A stretch of DNA of 64,000 nucleotides. Source: Thermoguttaceae bacterium (GTDB lineage Bacteria > Planctomycetota > Planctomycetia > Pirellulales > Thermoguttaceae). Each line of letters opens with the position of its first letter. Positions within the stretch are counted from its first letter, which is position 1. A program made the translations under genes and the position numbers. Shown here in pieces: positions 26,463 through 36,100 of this stretch. The stretch covers positions 1 to 64,000 of the forward strand of contig JAGBDN010000013.1 in assembly GCA_017937485.1 (NCBI GenBank). Direction: 5' to 3'. The notes below the pieces were generated by a model. It made no database searches. It worked only from the letters and a program-made list of their open reading frames with translations, and was not told the DNA's origin.

Positions 26463-28730
26463 ATGAATAATTTTTGGCGAGCGCTTAAAGTAACGTTTAA
26501 ATATAAATGGAACATTGTCGGTATTGTTCTATCGTCGTTGTGCCTCGCGCTTTGTTGGGGGGGGAACATCGCGACCGTTTACCCGCTCGTTCAAGTGTCG
26601 TTTCAAGGAGACACGGTTTCAAGTTGGCTTGAAAAAGAAGTCGTTAATCAAAAGGAACGCGTTGAAAAACTCCGTTCCGAACGCGACGCGATGAACGAAG
26701 AAAAGAGCGTCGCGACCGAAACGTCGGCTTCAACGCTTGAAAAATCGGCGCGATCGGAAAAGTCGGACGCTTTAGACGTTGAAAATGGCGAAAACGGCGA
26801 AAATAGCGAATCGGAGCAAACCGAGCGCGTTCCGTTCGACCCGCGTCGAGCGTCGCTTCTCGATTCGCAAATCGTCGAGGCGGAAAAAACGCTCAAACGT
26901 TACGAAACGGCGCTCCCTTACGCCCGTCGTTTAACGCCGAGCGACCCGTTTATGACGGTTGTCGCGTTAATGGCGTTTGTGATGATTGGAACGTTGGTGA
27001 AGGGCGTCTGCACCTACGTTCACTCCCTCCTTTCGTCGCGAATCGGGCAACTTGGCGCTTTTGAATTGCGCGCGCTTTTCTTCCGCAAACTCCTTGGTTA
27101 CGAAGTCAATCACTTTAGTCAGCGCGGCGTCGCCGACGCGACGAGCCGTTTTACGTCCGATATGGGTTCGTTGAGCGGCGGAATTGAATTGGTTTACGGA
27201 AAAACGATTCGCGAACCGCTAAAGATGCTCGTTTGTCTCGTCGGCGCGGCGTTAGTCAGTTGGCAACTGTTGCTTTTTACGTTCCTTTTCGTTCCGTTGG
27301 CGGCGGTTTCGATTCGTTGGTTGGCGAAATCGCTCAAACGCGTCGTTCGCAATTCGATGCGCGAGATGGCGCAACTTTACGGCCGCGTCGAAGAAACGTT
27401 TCGCGCCGTTCGCGTTGTCAAGTCTTTTAACCGCGAGGGATATGAAATGGCGAAGTTTCGGCGAACGAACAAAAACTATTTCAAGCGCGGGATGAAAACG
27501 GCGAAATATAGCGCGATGACGAGTCCGCTTACGGAATGTTTAGGGATTATGATGCTTGTGCTGACGATTTTGGTCGGCGCGTATCTCGTTATTCATCAAC
27601 AGACGACGATTTTCGGGATTCCGACGTCGTCGCGTCCGCTCGACCTCGGCTCGTTGATTTTGTTTTACGGCTTTTTAATCGGCGCTTCCGACCCGGCGCG
27701 TCGCTTGTCCGACATTTTCGCCAACTTGCAAGGCGGGTGCGCCGCCGCCGACCGAATTTTTGAAATTATCGACCGCGAACCGGCGATTAAAGACTGCAAA
27801 AAACCGAAACGGTTGCCGAAATTCGAAAAATCGATCGTTTTCGACGGCGTTTTTTACGAATATCCGATCGCCGAAGCCTTAAAACCGGCGCCGGAGCGGA
27901 AGAAAATCAAATCGCGCGACGCGATCAAGTCCGCTTGGAACGCTTGGAAGGAAAAGCGAAACGCCGCGAAAAACGGCGCGACCGACGCCGTCGAAACGCC
28001 CGCCGCTCTTTCCGAGAAAGGGCGCGAAAGCCGTCTCGTTTTGAAAAACGTTTCGTTTGAAATCAAATACGGCGAAACGGTCGCGATCGTCGGGCGCAGC
28101 GGTTGCGGGAAAAGCACGCTCTTGAGCTTGATTCCGCGTTTTACCGATCCGACGCAAGGACGCGTTTTGATCGACGGAATCCCGATGACGGAAATCAAAA
28201 CCGCCGACGTGCGCGATCAAATCGGCCTCGTCGCGCAAGACTCCGTTCTCTTCAACGACACCGTTTTTGAGAATATTCGTTACGGAAAACCGGGCGCGTC
28301 GCGAGAAGAGGCGATCGAAGCCGCGAAAAAGGCTTACGCCGACGAATTTATCCGCGAAGAACTCGCCGACGGGTACGACACGAACGTCGGGCCGGGCGGC
28401 GCGCTCCTCAGCGGCGGGCAACGACAGCGCATCGCGTTGGCGCGGGCGATTTTGAAAAATCCGCGCATCCTGTTGCTCGACGAAGCGACGAGCCAAATCG
28501 ACCTGCAGAGCGAGCGTTATATTCACAAAGCGCTGAGAAATTACGTCGGTTCCCGCACGACGATTTTGGTAACGCACCGTTTGAGCGCGATCAAATTGGC
28601 CGATCGCGTCGTCGTAATGCAAGACGGCGTCGCGCAGTTCGTCGGAACGCACGAGGAAGCGCTGAAAAACTCGCCGTTTTACGCGAACCTTTGGGCGACC
28701 GAATCGCTCGACGACGACTTTGAAGATTAA
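26463..28730 (+). CDS. ABC exporter, fused membrane and ATPase domains (MsbA-like), with two insertions
   Basis: 755 aa from ATG 26463; a TTG start at 26430 would add 11 charged residues. The permease half has six helices; TM1 is about 17-35 and TM2 about 164-180. Between them sits a ~100-residue hydrophilic, partly coiled-coil insertion (about 55-158, with ENGENGENSESEQT) that would lie outside the membrane, absent from normal MsbA-type exporters. The ATPase half has an A-loop at FYEYP (about 463), then a second insertion of ~55 residues (about 466-522) before LVLKNVSFEI. Further motifs are Walker A GRSGCGKST (about 544), signature LSGGQRQRIALARA (about 648), Walker B ILLLDEATS (about 669) and H-loop VTHRL. 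It should work as a homodimer; lipid or drug export is likely but the cargo is unknown. Confidence 0.92.
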   Translation: MNNFWRALKVTFKYKWNIVGIVLSSLCLALCWGGNIATVYPLVQVSFQGDTVSSWLEKEVVNQKERVEKLRSERDAMNEEKSVATETSASTLEKSARSEKSDALDVENGENGENSESEQTERVPFDPRRASLLDSQIVEAEKTLKRYETALPYARRLTPSDPFMTVVALMAFVMIGTLVKGVCTYVHSLLSSRIGQLGAFELRALFFRKLLGYEVNHFSQRGVADATSRFTSDMGSLSGGIELVYGKTIREPLKMLVCLVGAALVSWQLLLFTFLFVPLAAVSIRWLAKSLKRVVRNSMREMAQLYGRVEETFRAVRVVKSFNREGYEMAKFRRTNKNYFKRGMKTAKYSAMTSPLTECLGIMMLVLTILVGAYLVIHQQTTIFGIPTSSRPLDLGSLILFYGFLIGASDPARRLSDIFANLQGGCAAADRIFEIIDREPAIKDCKKPKRLPKFEKSIVFDGVFYEYPIAEALKPAPERKKIKSRDAIKSAWNAWKEKRNAAKNGATDAVETPAALSEKGRESRLVLKNVSFEIKYGETVAIVGRSGCGKSTLLSLIPRFTDPTQGRVLIDGIPMTEIKTADVRDQIGLVAQDSVLFNDTVFENIRYGKPGASREEAIEAAKKAYADEFIREELADGYDTNVGPGGALLSGGQRQRIALARAILKNPRILLLDEATSQIDLQSERYIHKALRNYVGSRTTILVTHRLSAIKLADRVVVMQDGVAQFVGTHEEALKNSPFYANLWATESLDDDFED

Positions 28731-28820
28731 AAAGCGTCGGATTTACCGAATAAAACGTTTATGATTTTTAGAAAAACGACGCGGTAATACAAGTCCGCGA
28801 CAAAAACGAGGAGAAACGCA

Positions 28821-29417
28821 ATGAAAGCGAACGAAACCGCGATTATCTTTATCGAGTTTCAAAACGATTTTTGCAAAGAAGGCGGCAAACTGAACGGATT
28901 GGTTCGCGACGAAATCGCTCGCAACCAAACGATCGAAAACGCCGTTCGACTCCTGAACGGAGCGCGCGAAAAGGGCGTCAAAATTATTCACTGTCCGTTC
29001 GTTCTCGATCGCAAGTGGACGCTCGACAAGAACTTCGAAGGCATTTTGAAAGGCGTCGTCGACGGCGACGTCTTCGCGCCGGAAAGTTGGGGCGGGGCGA
29101 TTATCGACGAGATGGCGCCGAAGGCCGGGGAAACGGTTCTCGTCGGCAAACGCGCGCTTAACGGCTTCGTTCATACGAATCTCGCCGAAATTCTCGCGGA
29201 AGCCGGGATTAAAAACGTCGGCGTCGCCGGTTTCTTGACGAACGTTTGCGCGCAAGCGACCGCTTGGGGCGCTTACGACTTGGGGTATCGAACGCGGTTG
29301 ATTCCGAGCGCTTGCGGCGCCGCGACCCAAGCGATTCAAGAATACGTCGAAAACGAAGTTTGCCCGCTCTTTGGCGGCGCGCCGACGGTCGACGAATTTT
29401 TGGCGGAAATCGACTAG
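28821..29417 (+). CDS. Isochorismatase/nicotinamidase-family cysteine hydrolase
   Basis: 198 aa, no signal peptide. The fold signature is FIEFQNDF at the N-terminus, and the catalytic cysteine is Cys143 in GFLTNVCAQATAWGAYDLGYR. Lys110 in LVGKRALNGF is the expected second triad residue. The usual first triad residue, Asp in the pattern DxQNDF, is Glu12 here, a conservative change also known in some subgroups. Family members hydrolyse C-N or vinyl-ether bonds (nicotinamide, N-carbamoyl compounds, isochorismate); the substrate cannot be assigned. AGGAG lies 8-9 bases before the ATG. The gene lies 90 bases after the ABC exporter and may share its transcript. Confidence 0.88.
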   Translation: MKANETAIIFIEFQNDFCKEGGKLNGLVRDEIARNQTIENAVRLLNGAREKGVKIIHCPFVLDRKWTLDKNFEGILKGVVDGDVFAPESWGGAIIDEMAPKAGETVLVGKRALNGFVHTNLAEILAEAGIKNVGVAGFLTNVCAQATAWGAYDLGYRTRLIPSACGAATQAIQEYVENEVCPLFGGAPTVDEFLAEID

Positions 29418-29665
29418 TAACGCCGCAAAACGTCGTTTTATATCGAAGACGTCGAATTTTCCGCCTATTTTTTACGCGGAGCGTTCGGCGTCGACGTTAT
29501 TTTCTTTGAGGCGCGACGCGGTTTTCTGAATTGTCGCTTATTTTAGTTTTCCGTTGAATTTAACGCGGGCGAAAACCAAAAGCGCGGCCCGTTGAGAACG
29601 AACGTTGGACGGCGCGAACGCGTTCGTTGGAACGGATTGTTCTTGGCGCCGGCGTTAAAATTGTT
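29418..29665. other. First part of the spacer before the Pro-rich protein gene
   Basis: No gene is supported between the isochorismatase-like gene and the inverted repeat at 29666-29702. I see no sigma70 promoter with acceptable spacing and no terminator. Confidence 0.5.
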
Positions 29666-29702
29666 AAAATATTCCGATTTTATCGATTTTTAGGAATATT
29701 TT
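29666..29702. promoter_or_regulatory. AT-rich inverted repeat upstream of the Pro-rich outer-membrane protein gene
   Basis: AAAATATTCC (29666-29675) and GGAATATTTT (29693-29702) are perfect complements separated by a 17-base loop. The left arm is preceded by two GTTAAAA units. It could be an operator for a dimeric regulator or a weak terminator of the upstream operon. The start codon is 216 bases downstream. Confidence 0.5.
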
Positions 29703-29917
29703 ATAAAAGTTTGACGGTTCGCGGTCGAAAAGAATAGTAACGACGCCTCGAGCTTTCGTCCACTCCAACGTCAAAAGAGGAAGAGGACGACTCGACGGCT
29801 TCCGAAAAACGGTCGCCGAACTTGCGGCGCGGCCCGACGTTTGAGCGTCGCGGCAAAAACTTATCCAACTTTGCGCCCCGTTCGCGGACGTCTTGTCGAA
29901 AAACGTTGAGGATGATT

Positions 29918-31687
29918 ATGAGCGATTTGAGAAATTGGGAAAAAAATAACGGCGCTTTGACGCTTTTGTCGAACCTTTTGAAGACGAAAAAGGTGGGCGC
30001 GATCGGCGCTTGCGCGGCGCTTCTTCTCGCCGCCGGTTCGAGTTTTGCCGCGGATAACGGACGTTCGTCGAACGACCTTGAATCGATTCCGGTCGCTTCT
30101 TCCTCTTGGACGGGCCCGAGCGGTCGCGCCGTCGTCGATTTGAAAGCGAAATCGGCGGCGAAAGTCGGCAAACGCGCTCAATATCCGATTCGTCAAACGC
30201 AAGCGTTGACCCCGGCGCCGGTTTCCACTCCGGAATTTTCGGAACCGCTCGTCGACGACGACCTGTTGACCCCGCCCGCCGACGCGGAACTCCTCGACGA
30301 CGCGACGCTCGGCGCCGATCTCGTCGACGGCGGATCGCTTGCCGACGAGGAAATCTTGACGGCGCCCGCCGATCCGGCCCCGCTCGGCGCTCCGGCCGCG
30401 GAAGAAATTCCCGCGCCCGCGCCGGCTCCCGCCGATCTTCCGGGAACGATTGAAGAGATCCCGGCCTCTCCGACGCGTCTCGGCGTCCCGAGCGAAACGT
30501 TGGTCGAGGAAGCGATTCCGGAACCGATCAAAGAAGACGCCGAGCTTGCGCCGGAACCGCTCGCTCCGGTCGCGCCGTCGCCGGAACCGCGCAAAGCGCC
30601 GTCGATCGTCGCCGAAGACGTTCCGAAAGCGCCGGTCGCGACGCCGGGACAACCGAGCCAAACCGCTTCGCAAAACGCGTTTTACGGCGGCGTTTCGGAA
30701 CCGCCGCGCCCGTCGAACAATCCTTACGCTCGCATCGGTCAAGCGGAGTATCATCCGAGCCAATTTTACGGCGGGTACGCTCCGGTCGCCGGAACCGCGG
30801 TTCCGCCGGTCGCCGCTTACGGGCAAAACCTTTGGGGCGAACCGACGCCGAACGTCGATTGCCAAGGGTATTGGGGGTGCTGCGGGCTTCTGCAAAATAT
30901 GCAGCTCGAAGCGGGCGCGCTCGCGATGCGCAATCCGCTCGACTTTGAAGACGCCGGCAACTTCGGCGCTCAATTCGCGTTGAACTGGGCGAGCGCGCAA
31001 CCGCTCTTCTGCGGCTTGAACGTTCAAGCGGGGGCCCGCGCGACGCAGCTCGACTTCAACGGAACGGCGGCGAACGGGTTCGAAACGGACGACGCGCGAA
31101 CGCAAGTCTTTTGGACGGCGGGCGTTTTCTTCCGGGCTCCGATCGGTTGCGACGGTTGGTCGGCGGGCGTCGTTTACGACTCGCTGATCGAAGATTATTA
31201 CCGTCAATACGAGTTGAGCCAACTTCGCGCGGAACTGTCGTATTCGTTCGGCGGACTCTTCGACCTCGGTTTCCGCGGCGCGTTCGCGCTCAACGAAGAC
31301 GACTTCGACTTCCTGAAACTCGACGATGAACTGACGATCGAAGGGAAAGCGACCGCGACCTCCTATTACACGATGTTCCTGCGAACGAACTTCGACCAAG
31401 GCGCGCAAGCGACCGTTTTCGGCGGCGTTACCGAATGGGAAGAAGCGATCGTCGGCGCGACGATGGAAGCTCCGCTTTCCGATTCCTTCGCGATCAAGGG
31501 CGGCGCGACGTACGTCATCCCGACCGAACGCGGCTTGGGGAATCTTCGCGACGAAGAAACTTGGAACGTCTCGGCCGGGATCGTTTGGTACCTCGGCGGC
31601 GGGGCCCGCGCCAACGCTTGCGGCGTCGCGCGTCCGCTCTTCGACGTCGCCGACAACGGAACGTTCCTGCAAAACTTCCTCCGCTAA
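29918..31687 (+). CDS. Exported Pro/Ala/Glu-rich protein with predicted outer-membrane beta-barrel
   Basis: 589 aa from ATG 29918, chosen because GAGG lies 6 bases upstream; another ATG lies 6 bases earlier. A signal peptide ends near SSFAAD (residue 45). Residues ~90-280 form a proline/alanine/glutamate-rich, low-complexity linker, suited to crossing the periplasm or a cell-wall layer. After a cysteine-rich segment (DCQGYWGCCGLL), about 330-570 consists of alternating hydrophobic/polar strands (LNWASAQPLF, YDSLIEDYYRQYELS, YTMFLRTNFDQGAQATVFGGV, ETWNVSAGIVWYLGGG), typical of an outer-membrane barrel. The protein ends in Phe-Leu-Arg rather than a terminal Phe. No precise family is claimed. 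A strong terminator follows at 31866. Confidence 0.75.
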   Translation: MSDLRNWEKNNGALTLLSNLLKTKKVGAIGACAALLLAAGSSFAADNGRSSNDLESIPVASSSWTGPSGRAVVDLKAKSAAKVGKRAQYPIRQTQALTPAPVSTPEFSEPLVDDDLLTPPADAELLDDATLGADLVDGGSLADEEILTAPADPAPLGAPAAEEIPAPAPAPADLPGTIEEIPASPTRLGVPSETLVEEAIPEPIKEDAELAPEPLAPVAPSPEPRKAPSIVAEDVPKAPVATPGQPSQTASQNAFYGGVSEPPRPSNNPYARIGQAEYHPSQFYGGYAPVAGTAVPPVAAYGQNLWGEPTPNVDCQGYWGCCGLLQNMQLEAGALAMRNPLDFEDAGNFGAQFALNWASAQPLFCGLNVQAGARATQLDFNGTAANGFETDDARTQVFWTAGVFFRAPIGCDGWSAGVVYDSLIEDYYRQYELSQLRAELSYSFGGLFDLGFRGAFALNEDDFDFLKLDDELTIEGKATATSYYTMFLRTNFDQGAQATVFGGVTEWEEAIVGATMEAPLSDSFAIKGGATYVIPTERGLGNLRDEETWNVSAGIVWYLGGGARANACGVARPLFDVADNGTFLQNFLR

Positions 31688-31865
31688 TCGGAGCGAAAAC
31701 GGCGGCGGTTTAACGAGTTAACGACCGCGACGCGAACCGACGGAGCGTTCGCGAACGTCGCGCTTCCAACGGAAACGCCGAAACCGCCGCGAAACGAAAC
31801 CGACTCGTCGCGCCGACGAGGGGAAAACTCGGCGCGCTTTCTCAACTCAAAATCGACAAGCCTTC

Positions 31866-31914
31866 GGAACCCCGCGACGCTCGCGCAAGAGCGTCGCGGG
31901 GTTCCGTGTTTCTT
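31866..31914 (+). terminator. Strong rho-independent terminator
   Basis: A perfect 17-bp stem GGAACCCCGCGACGCTC/GAGCGTCGCGGGGTTCC (31866-31882 with 31889-31905) closes loop GCGCAA and is followed by GTGTTTCTT. It is 178 bases after the stop of the Pro-rich protein gene; that gap shows nothing else. Confidence 0.9.
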
Positions 31915-31989
31915 GACGGCGGCGAGGCGGGCGTTGGGCGGCGCGATTTTTTTCCTTTTTATTTTTTTGCGTTTTTTTCGCCGGACGCC

Positions 31990-32018
31990 TTGAATAATCG
32001 ACGCGCAAAAGTTATATT
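31990..32018 (+). promoter_or_regulatory. Sigma70-type promoter for the LRR protein gene
   Basis: TTGAAT (31990-31995), 17-base spacer, TATATT (32013-32018), 78 bases before the ATG at 32096. Confidence 0.65.
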
Positions 32019-32095
32019 CTTGGAAAGCGACGACGCGTCGTTTTGAAGGCGTTCGAAACGACGCGTCGCAACGTTCTTTTGCGAAAGGGGTTAAG

Positions 32096-32953
32096 ATGAA
32101 AAAGTATCGCGGTTGCGGCGCGACGTCGGCGGACGACGCGCGATTTTGTTCGGAACGCGGGAAAAAAATCGACGGTTCTCGACGCAAAACCGTCGCGGCG
32201 CTCGTCGCGATCGTTTCGCTCGTCGCGCTTTGTTGCGGTTGCGGCGTTGTTTCGCTCTTTTGCCCGGCGCGCGATTTCGAATGGGAGTGGAACGAAGCCG
32301 GGACGGGACGGATTACTCGTTGGCGAGATCGCGAGGCGCGCGAGGTCTTTATTCCGGGGAGGTTTCGCGGTATTGAGATATACGGCGTCGGCCCCGGCGC
32401 GTTTCGCGGAATGACGAAGCTGGAACGGGCGACTTTCGAGGACTCGACGCCGAGCTTGGGCGACTACGCGTTCGACGGTTGCGTCGCGTTGAAAACGGTT
32501 GATTTCGGGAAGAACGAACTTTTCGTAGGCGTCGGCGGCAAACGAGCGTTCGCCGGGACGGGGATAACGTCGATTAAGCTGACGTCGAGCGTCGCCGAGG
32601 GCGCGTTCGCCGATTGCAAATCGCTGGAAAGGGTCGAAGTCGATGATTTGAACGAGATCGGCGCGGAAGCGTTCGCCGGTTGCGAGGCGCTGACGACGTT
32701 CGCAAACTCCGGAACCTGGCCCCAAATCGAGAAGATCGGGACGAAAGCGTTCGAAGGTTGCAAATCGTTGCGGCGGCTTTATTTAGGCGAAGAGAAACCG
32801 GAAATCGCGCCGGACGCCTTCGAAGGCTGCTCGCCGGACTTGGAGGTTTCTTGGGGCGTCGGGGTAATGAAGACGGTTTGGCGACCCGCTTCCGGAGCGG
32901 AGCCGGTTCCGCCGGTTTGGCCGCCGCGCTCTTTGGAAGAGTCGAGTCGATAA
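32096..32953 (+). CDS. BspA-type leucine-rich-repeat membrane protein with degenerate zinc ribbon
   Basis: 285 aa. AAAGGGG lies 6 bases before the ATG. Residues 1-25 (KYRGCGATSADDARFCSERGKKI) clearly derive from the short zinc-ribbon found at the start of many such proteins, but two of the four cysteines are replaced (by Arg), so zinc binding is doubtful. A transmembrane helix follows (about 33-58, VAALVAIVSLVALCCGCGVVSLF). From about 90 to 255 there are five or six LRR_5/BspA-like repeats of the pattern 'GAFxGCxxLxxVxFxxxxxxIGxxAF' (GDYAFDGCVALKTVDF, GAFADCKSLERVEV, EAFAGCEALTTF, KAFEGCKSLRRLYL). These repeats usually mediate binding to proteins or surfaces. No functional partner is adjacent. 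Confidence 0.85.
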   Translation: MKKYRGCGATSADDARFCSERGKKIDGSRRKTVAALVAIVSLVALCCGCGVVSLFCPARDFEWEWNEAGTGRITRWRDREAREVFIPGRFRGIEIYGVGPGAFRGMTKLERATFEDSTPSLGDYAFDGCVALKTVDFGKNELFVGVGGKRAFAGTGITSIKLTSSVAEGAFADCKSLERVEVDDLNEIGAEAFAGCEALTTFANSGTWPQIEKIGTKAFEGCKSLRRLYLGEEKPEIAPDAFEGCSPDLEVSWGVGVMKTVWRPASGAEPVPPVWPPRSLEESSR

Positions 32954-32958
32954 GGGCG

Positions 32959-32994
32959 AAAAAAAAGCTCCCGACGTCGCGAAGAGTCGGGAGC
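32959..32994 (-). terminator. Rho-independent terminator of topA
   Basis: On the minus strand a 9-bp stem GCTCCCGAC/GTCGGGAGC (plus coordinates 32967-32975 with 32986-32994) is followed by eight Ts (AAAAAAAA at 32959-32966 on the plus strand). It lies 150 bases after the topA stop. The gap contains a 9-nt-period tract. Confidence 0.88.
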
Positions 32995-33143
32995 GGGGAG
33001 AAACGGGGAAGCCGTCGGTCGGCGGCAAACCGGGCGCCAACGTCGAGCGTCGGTTTTGCGGATTTTAACGGTTCGCAAGCGGCGGAACGTCAAAACCGGC
33101 AAAATCAATTTAACCGGGGCGGCGTTCGAGCGTCGCGGCGAAA

Positions 33144-36100
33144 TCAGTCGACGTCAAACGGGACGTCGTTCGGGTCGAACGCGAAGTCTTCCAGTTTGAG
33201 ACGTTCCGGAACGGCGACCGCTTTTTTCGTCGTCTTTTTCGCGGCGGTTTTTTTCGTCACGGTCTTTTTGACGGTTTTCTTGGCGGCGGTCGTTTTCTTC
33301 GCGGCGCTCGTCGCGGTCGGCGCTTCGTCCGACGCGGCGGCTTTCGTCGCTTTTTTCGCGGTCGTTTTCTTGGCGGCGGTTTTCTTCGTCGCGGTCTTTT
33401 TGACGGCGGTTTTGCGCGTCGTCTTTTTGACCGGCGCTTCGTCCGACTCGGCGTCGGTCGCGTCGGCTTTCGACGCGGACTTCTTCGTCGCTTTTTTCGT
33501 CGTCGTTTTCTTGGCGGCGGCCTTTTTCGTCGTCTTTTTCGCCGCTTTCTTTTTGCGCGAGGTCGTTCCCTTCGCGGCGCGGTCGGCGAGAAGCTCGAGC
33601 GCCCGTTCGAACGTCAGCTCGTCCGTCGGCAGGTCGCGCGGGAGCGAGGCGTTCGTTTCGCCGTCGGTAACGTAAGGGCCGAAACGACCCGGCATTAGGC
33701 GCACTTCGTTCCCGGTAACGGGCGATTTCTCGAAGAGACGAAGCGGCTCCGTCTTCTTCGACGCGCCGCCGCGACCGCCGTATTTCGGCTTCGCGAGGAG
33801 TTCGAGCGCTTGTTCGAGCGTTACCTCCAACGGCGAAACGTCCGCCGGGAGCGAACGCGACTCCGTCCCGCGCTTGACGTAAGGGCCGAAACGACCGTTG
33901 CTAACGACAACCGGCTCGTCGCCGTTCTCCGCGTCGACGCCGAGCGTTTTCGGCAAACTCAGGAGCGCCAACGCCGTTTCAAGGTTGACGTCGCCGACTT
34001 GCATCCCGCGAAGCAGGGACGCGTTTTGCGGTTTTTCGGCGTCGTCCGCGTCGCCGCGTTGGACGTAAGGGCCGAAACGACCGATTTTAAGATAAATCGG
34101 TTTGCCGGTTTCCGGGCAGATTCCGAGCGGGTCGTCCGTCTTTTCGGCGTTCGCCAACATTTCGAGCGCCTTGGCGAGCGTCAGTTCGTCCGGCGGCAGG
34201 TCTTCAGGAACGCTCGCTTGACGTTCGCCCTGTTGGAGGAACGGGCCGTATCGACCGACGCGCAAAACGACCGGGTCGGCGGGCGTTCCGTCGGCGTTCG
34301 CTTCCGGCGTTCCGATTTCAAACTGGCTGACGGCGCGAGCGTCGATTTCGTCGACCTTGCTTTGAATCAAGTTCTTTAATCCAAGCGCGAACGACGCCGG
34401 GAAGGGGAACGACGCGTCGACTTTCGCGACGCCGTTTTCGTCGGTCGTCGCCGCCGGGTCGCCGAAGTAGAACGCCTTCAAATAGGGCAAGCGTTCCCGT
34501 TCGCCGCGGCTGATCGCGTCGAGTTCGTTTTCCATATCGGCGGTGAAACCGTAGTCGATCAGCTCCGGAAAATGCGTTTCGAGGAGGCGGCAAACCGCGA
34601 ACGCCGTCCAAGTCGGAACGAGCGCGCTCCCCTTCTTGAAGACGTATTTGCGGTTCAAAATGACGTCGATAATCGACGCGTAAGTGCTGGGGCGACCGAT
34701 CCCTTTTTCTTCGAGAGCGCGGGTCAGCGCCGCTTCCGAGTAACGCGGCGGCGGAGCGGTCGAGTGCCCCTGCGGCGTCAACTCGTCGCAACGGAGCGAC
34801 TCGCCGACTTTAACGTCCGGCAAAATCGTTTCTTGGTCGGCAAGCTCGGCGCTCGGGTCGTCTTTCCCTTCGACGTAAGCGCGGAGGTAGCCCGGGAACT
34901 CGATCGTTTTCCCGCCGACTTGGAAGCGAGCGTCGTCGACCGCCGCGACGATCGTTTTGCGTTTGCCGCGAGCGTCCGTCATTTGACTCGCGACGGCGCG
35001 TTTCCAGATGAGGTCGTAAAGTTTGTATTCGTCGCTAGTGAGGACGCCGCGCAACTCCTCGGGAAGAGCGAAGCGCGACCCGGCGGGACGAATCGCTTCG
35101 TGCGCTTCCTGCGCGTTTTTGACCTTCGTTTGATAATAACGCGGTTTGTCCGGCAAATATTCCGGCCCGTAATGTTCGGCGACGAGAGCGCGCGCCGCTC
35201 GGAGCGCTTCCTGCGAAAGGTTCGTCGAGTCGGTGCGCATGTAGGTGATGCGCCCGTTTTCGTAAAGGCTTTGCGCGACGCTCATCGTGCGGCGAGCCGT
35301 AAAGTTCAGCTTGCGGTTCGCCTCCTGTTGGAGCGCGCTCGTCGTGAACGGAGCGTAAGGCCGCGTAACGTAAGGCTTTTCTTCGACCGACTCGACGACC
35401 GCGTCGCGACCGGAAAGACGCTCGACGAGGGCGCGCGCCGCCGCTTCGTCGAGAAGCGCGAATTTTTCCGGCTTGGCGAGCTTTCCGGTCGCCGGGTTGA
35501 AGTCTTTCCCGACCGGAATCGATTTGCCGCCGAGCGACGTTAAGGTCGCGTTAAAAGGACGTTTACCCTCGGGCGAGAAGACGCCGAGAACGTCCCAATA
35601 GTCGGCGCTGTTGAATGCGACGCGTTCGCGTTCGCGGTCGACGACCAACCGCACCGCGACGCTCTGAACCCGACCGGCCGACAGATTATTTCGAATTTTG
35701 TACCAAAGTAACGGCGACGCTTCGTAACCGTAAAGCCGGTCGAGAACGCGGCGCGTTTCTTGAGCGTCGACGAGGCGTTCGTCGACGTCGCGCGGGTTCT
35801 CTAAAGCGTTCAAAATAGCCGATTTCGTGATTTCGTGGAAAACGAGCCGCCGCACCGGAACGCGCGGTTTCAACGTTTCGAGCAAGTGCCAACTGATCGC
35901 CTCTCCTTCGCGGTCTTCGTCCGTCGCGAGATAAAGCGACGACGCCGTTTTGAGGAGGCTTTTCAGCTTTTTAATCTGTTTCGACTTTTCGTCCGGAACG
36001 ACGTAAATCGGTTCGAAATTCGAGTCGACGTTGACGCCGAGACGCGCCCAAGTCTCCTTTTTATATTCGTCCGGAATTTCCTTGGCGCCCTTGGGAAGAT

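Noticed and set aside
29861..31672. Antisense open frame of 603 codons opposite the Pro-rich outer-membrane protein
   Set aside because: It is Arg/Val-rich without motifs; the plus-strand frame has a signal peptide, ribosome site and terminator.
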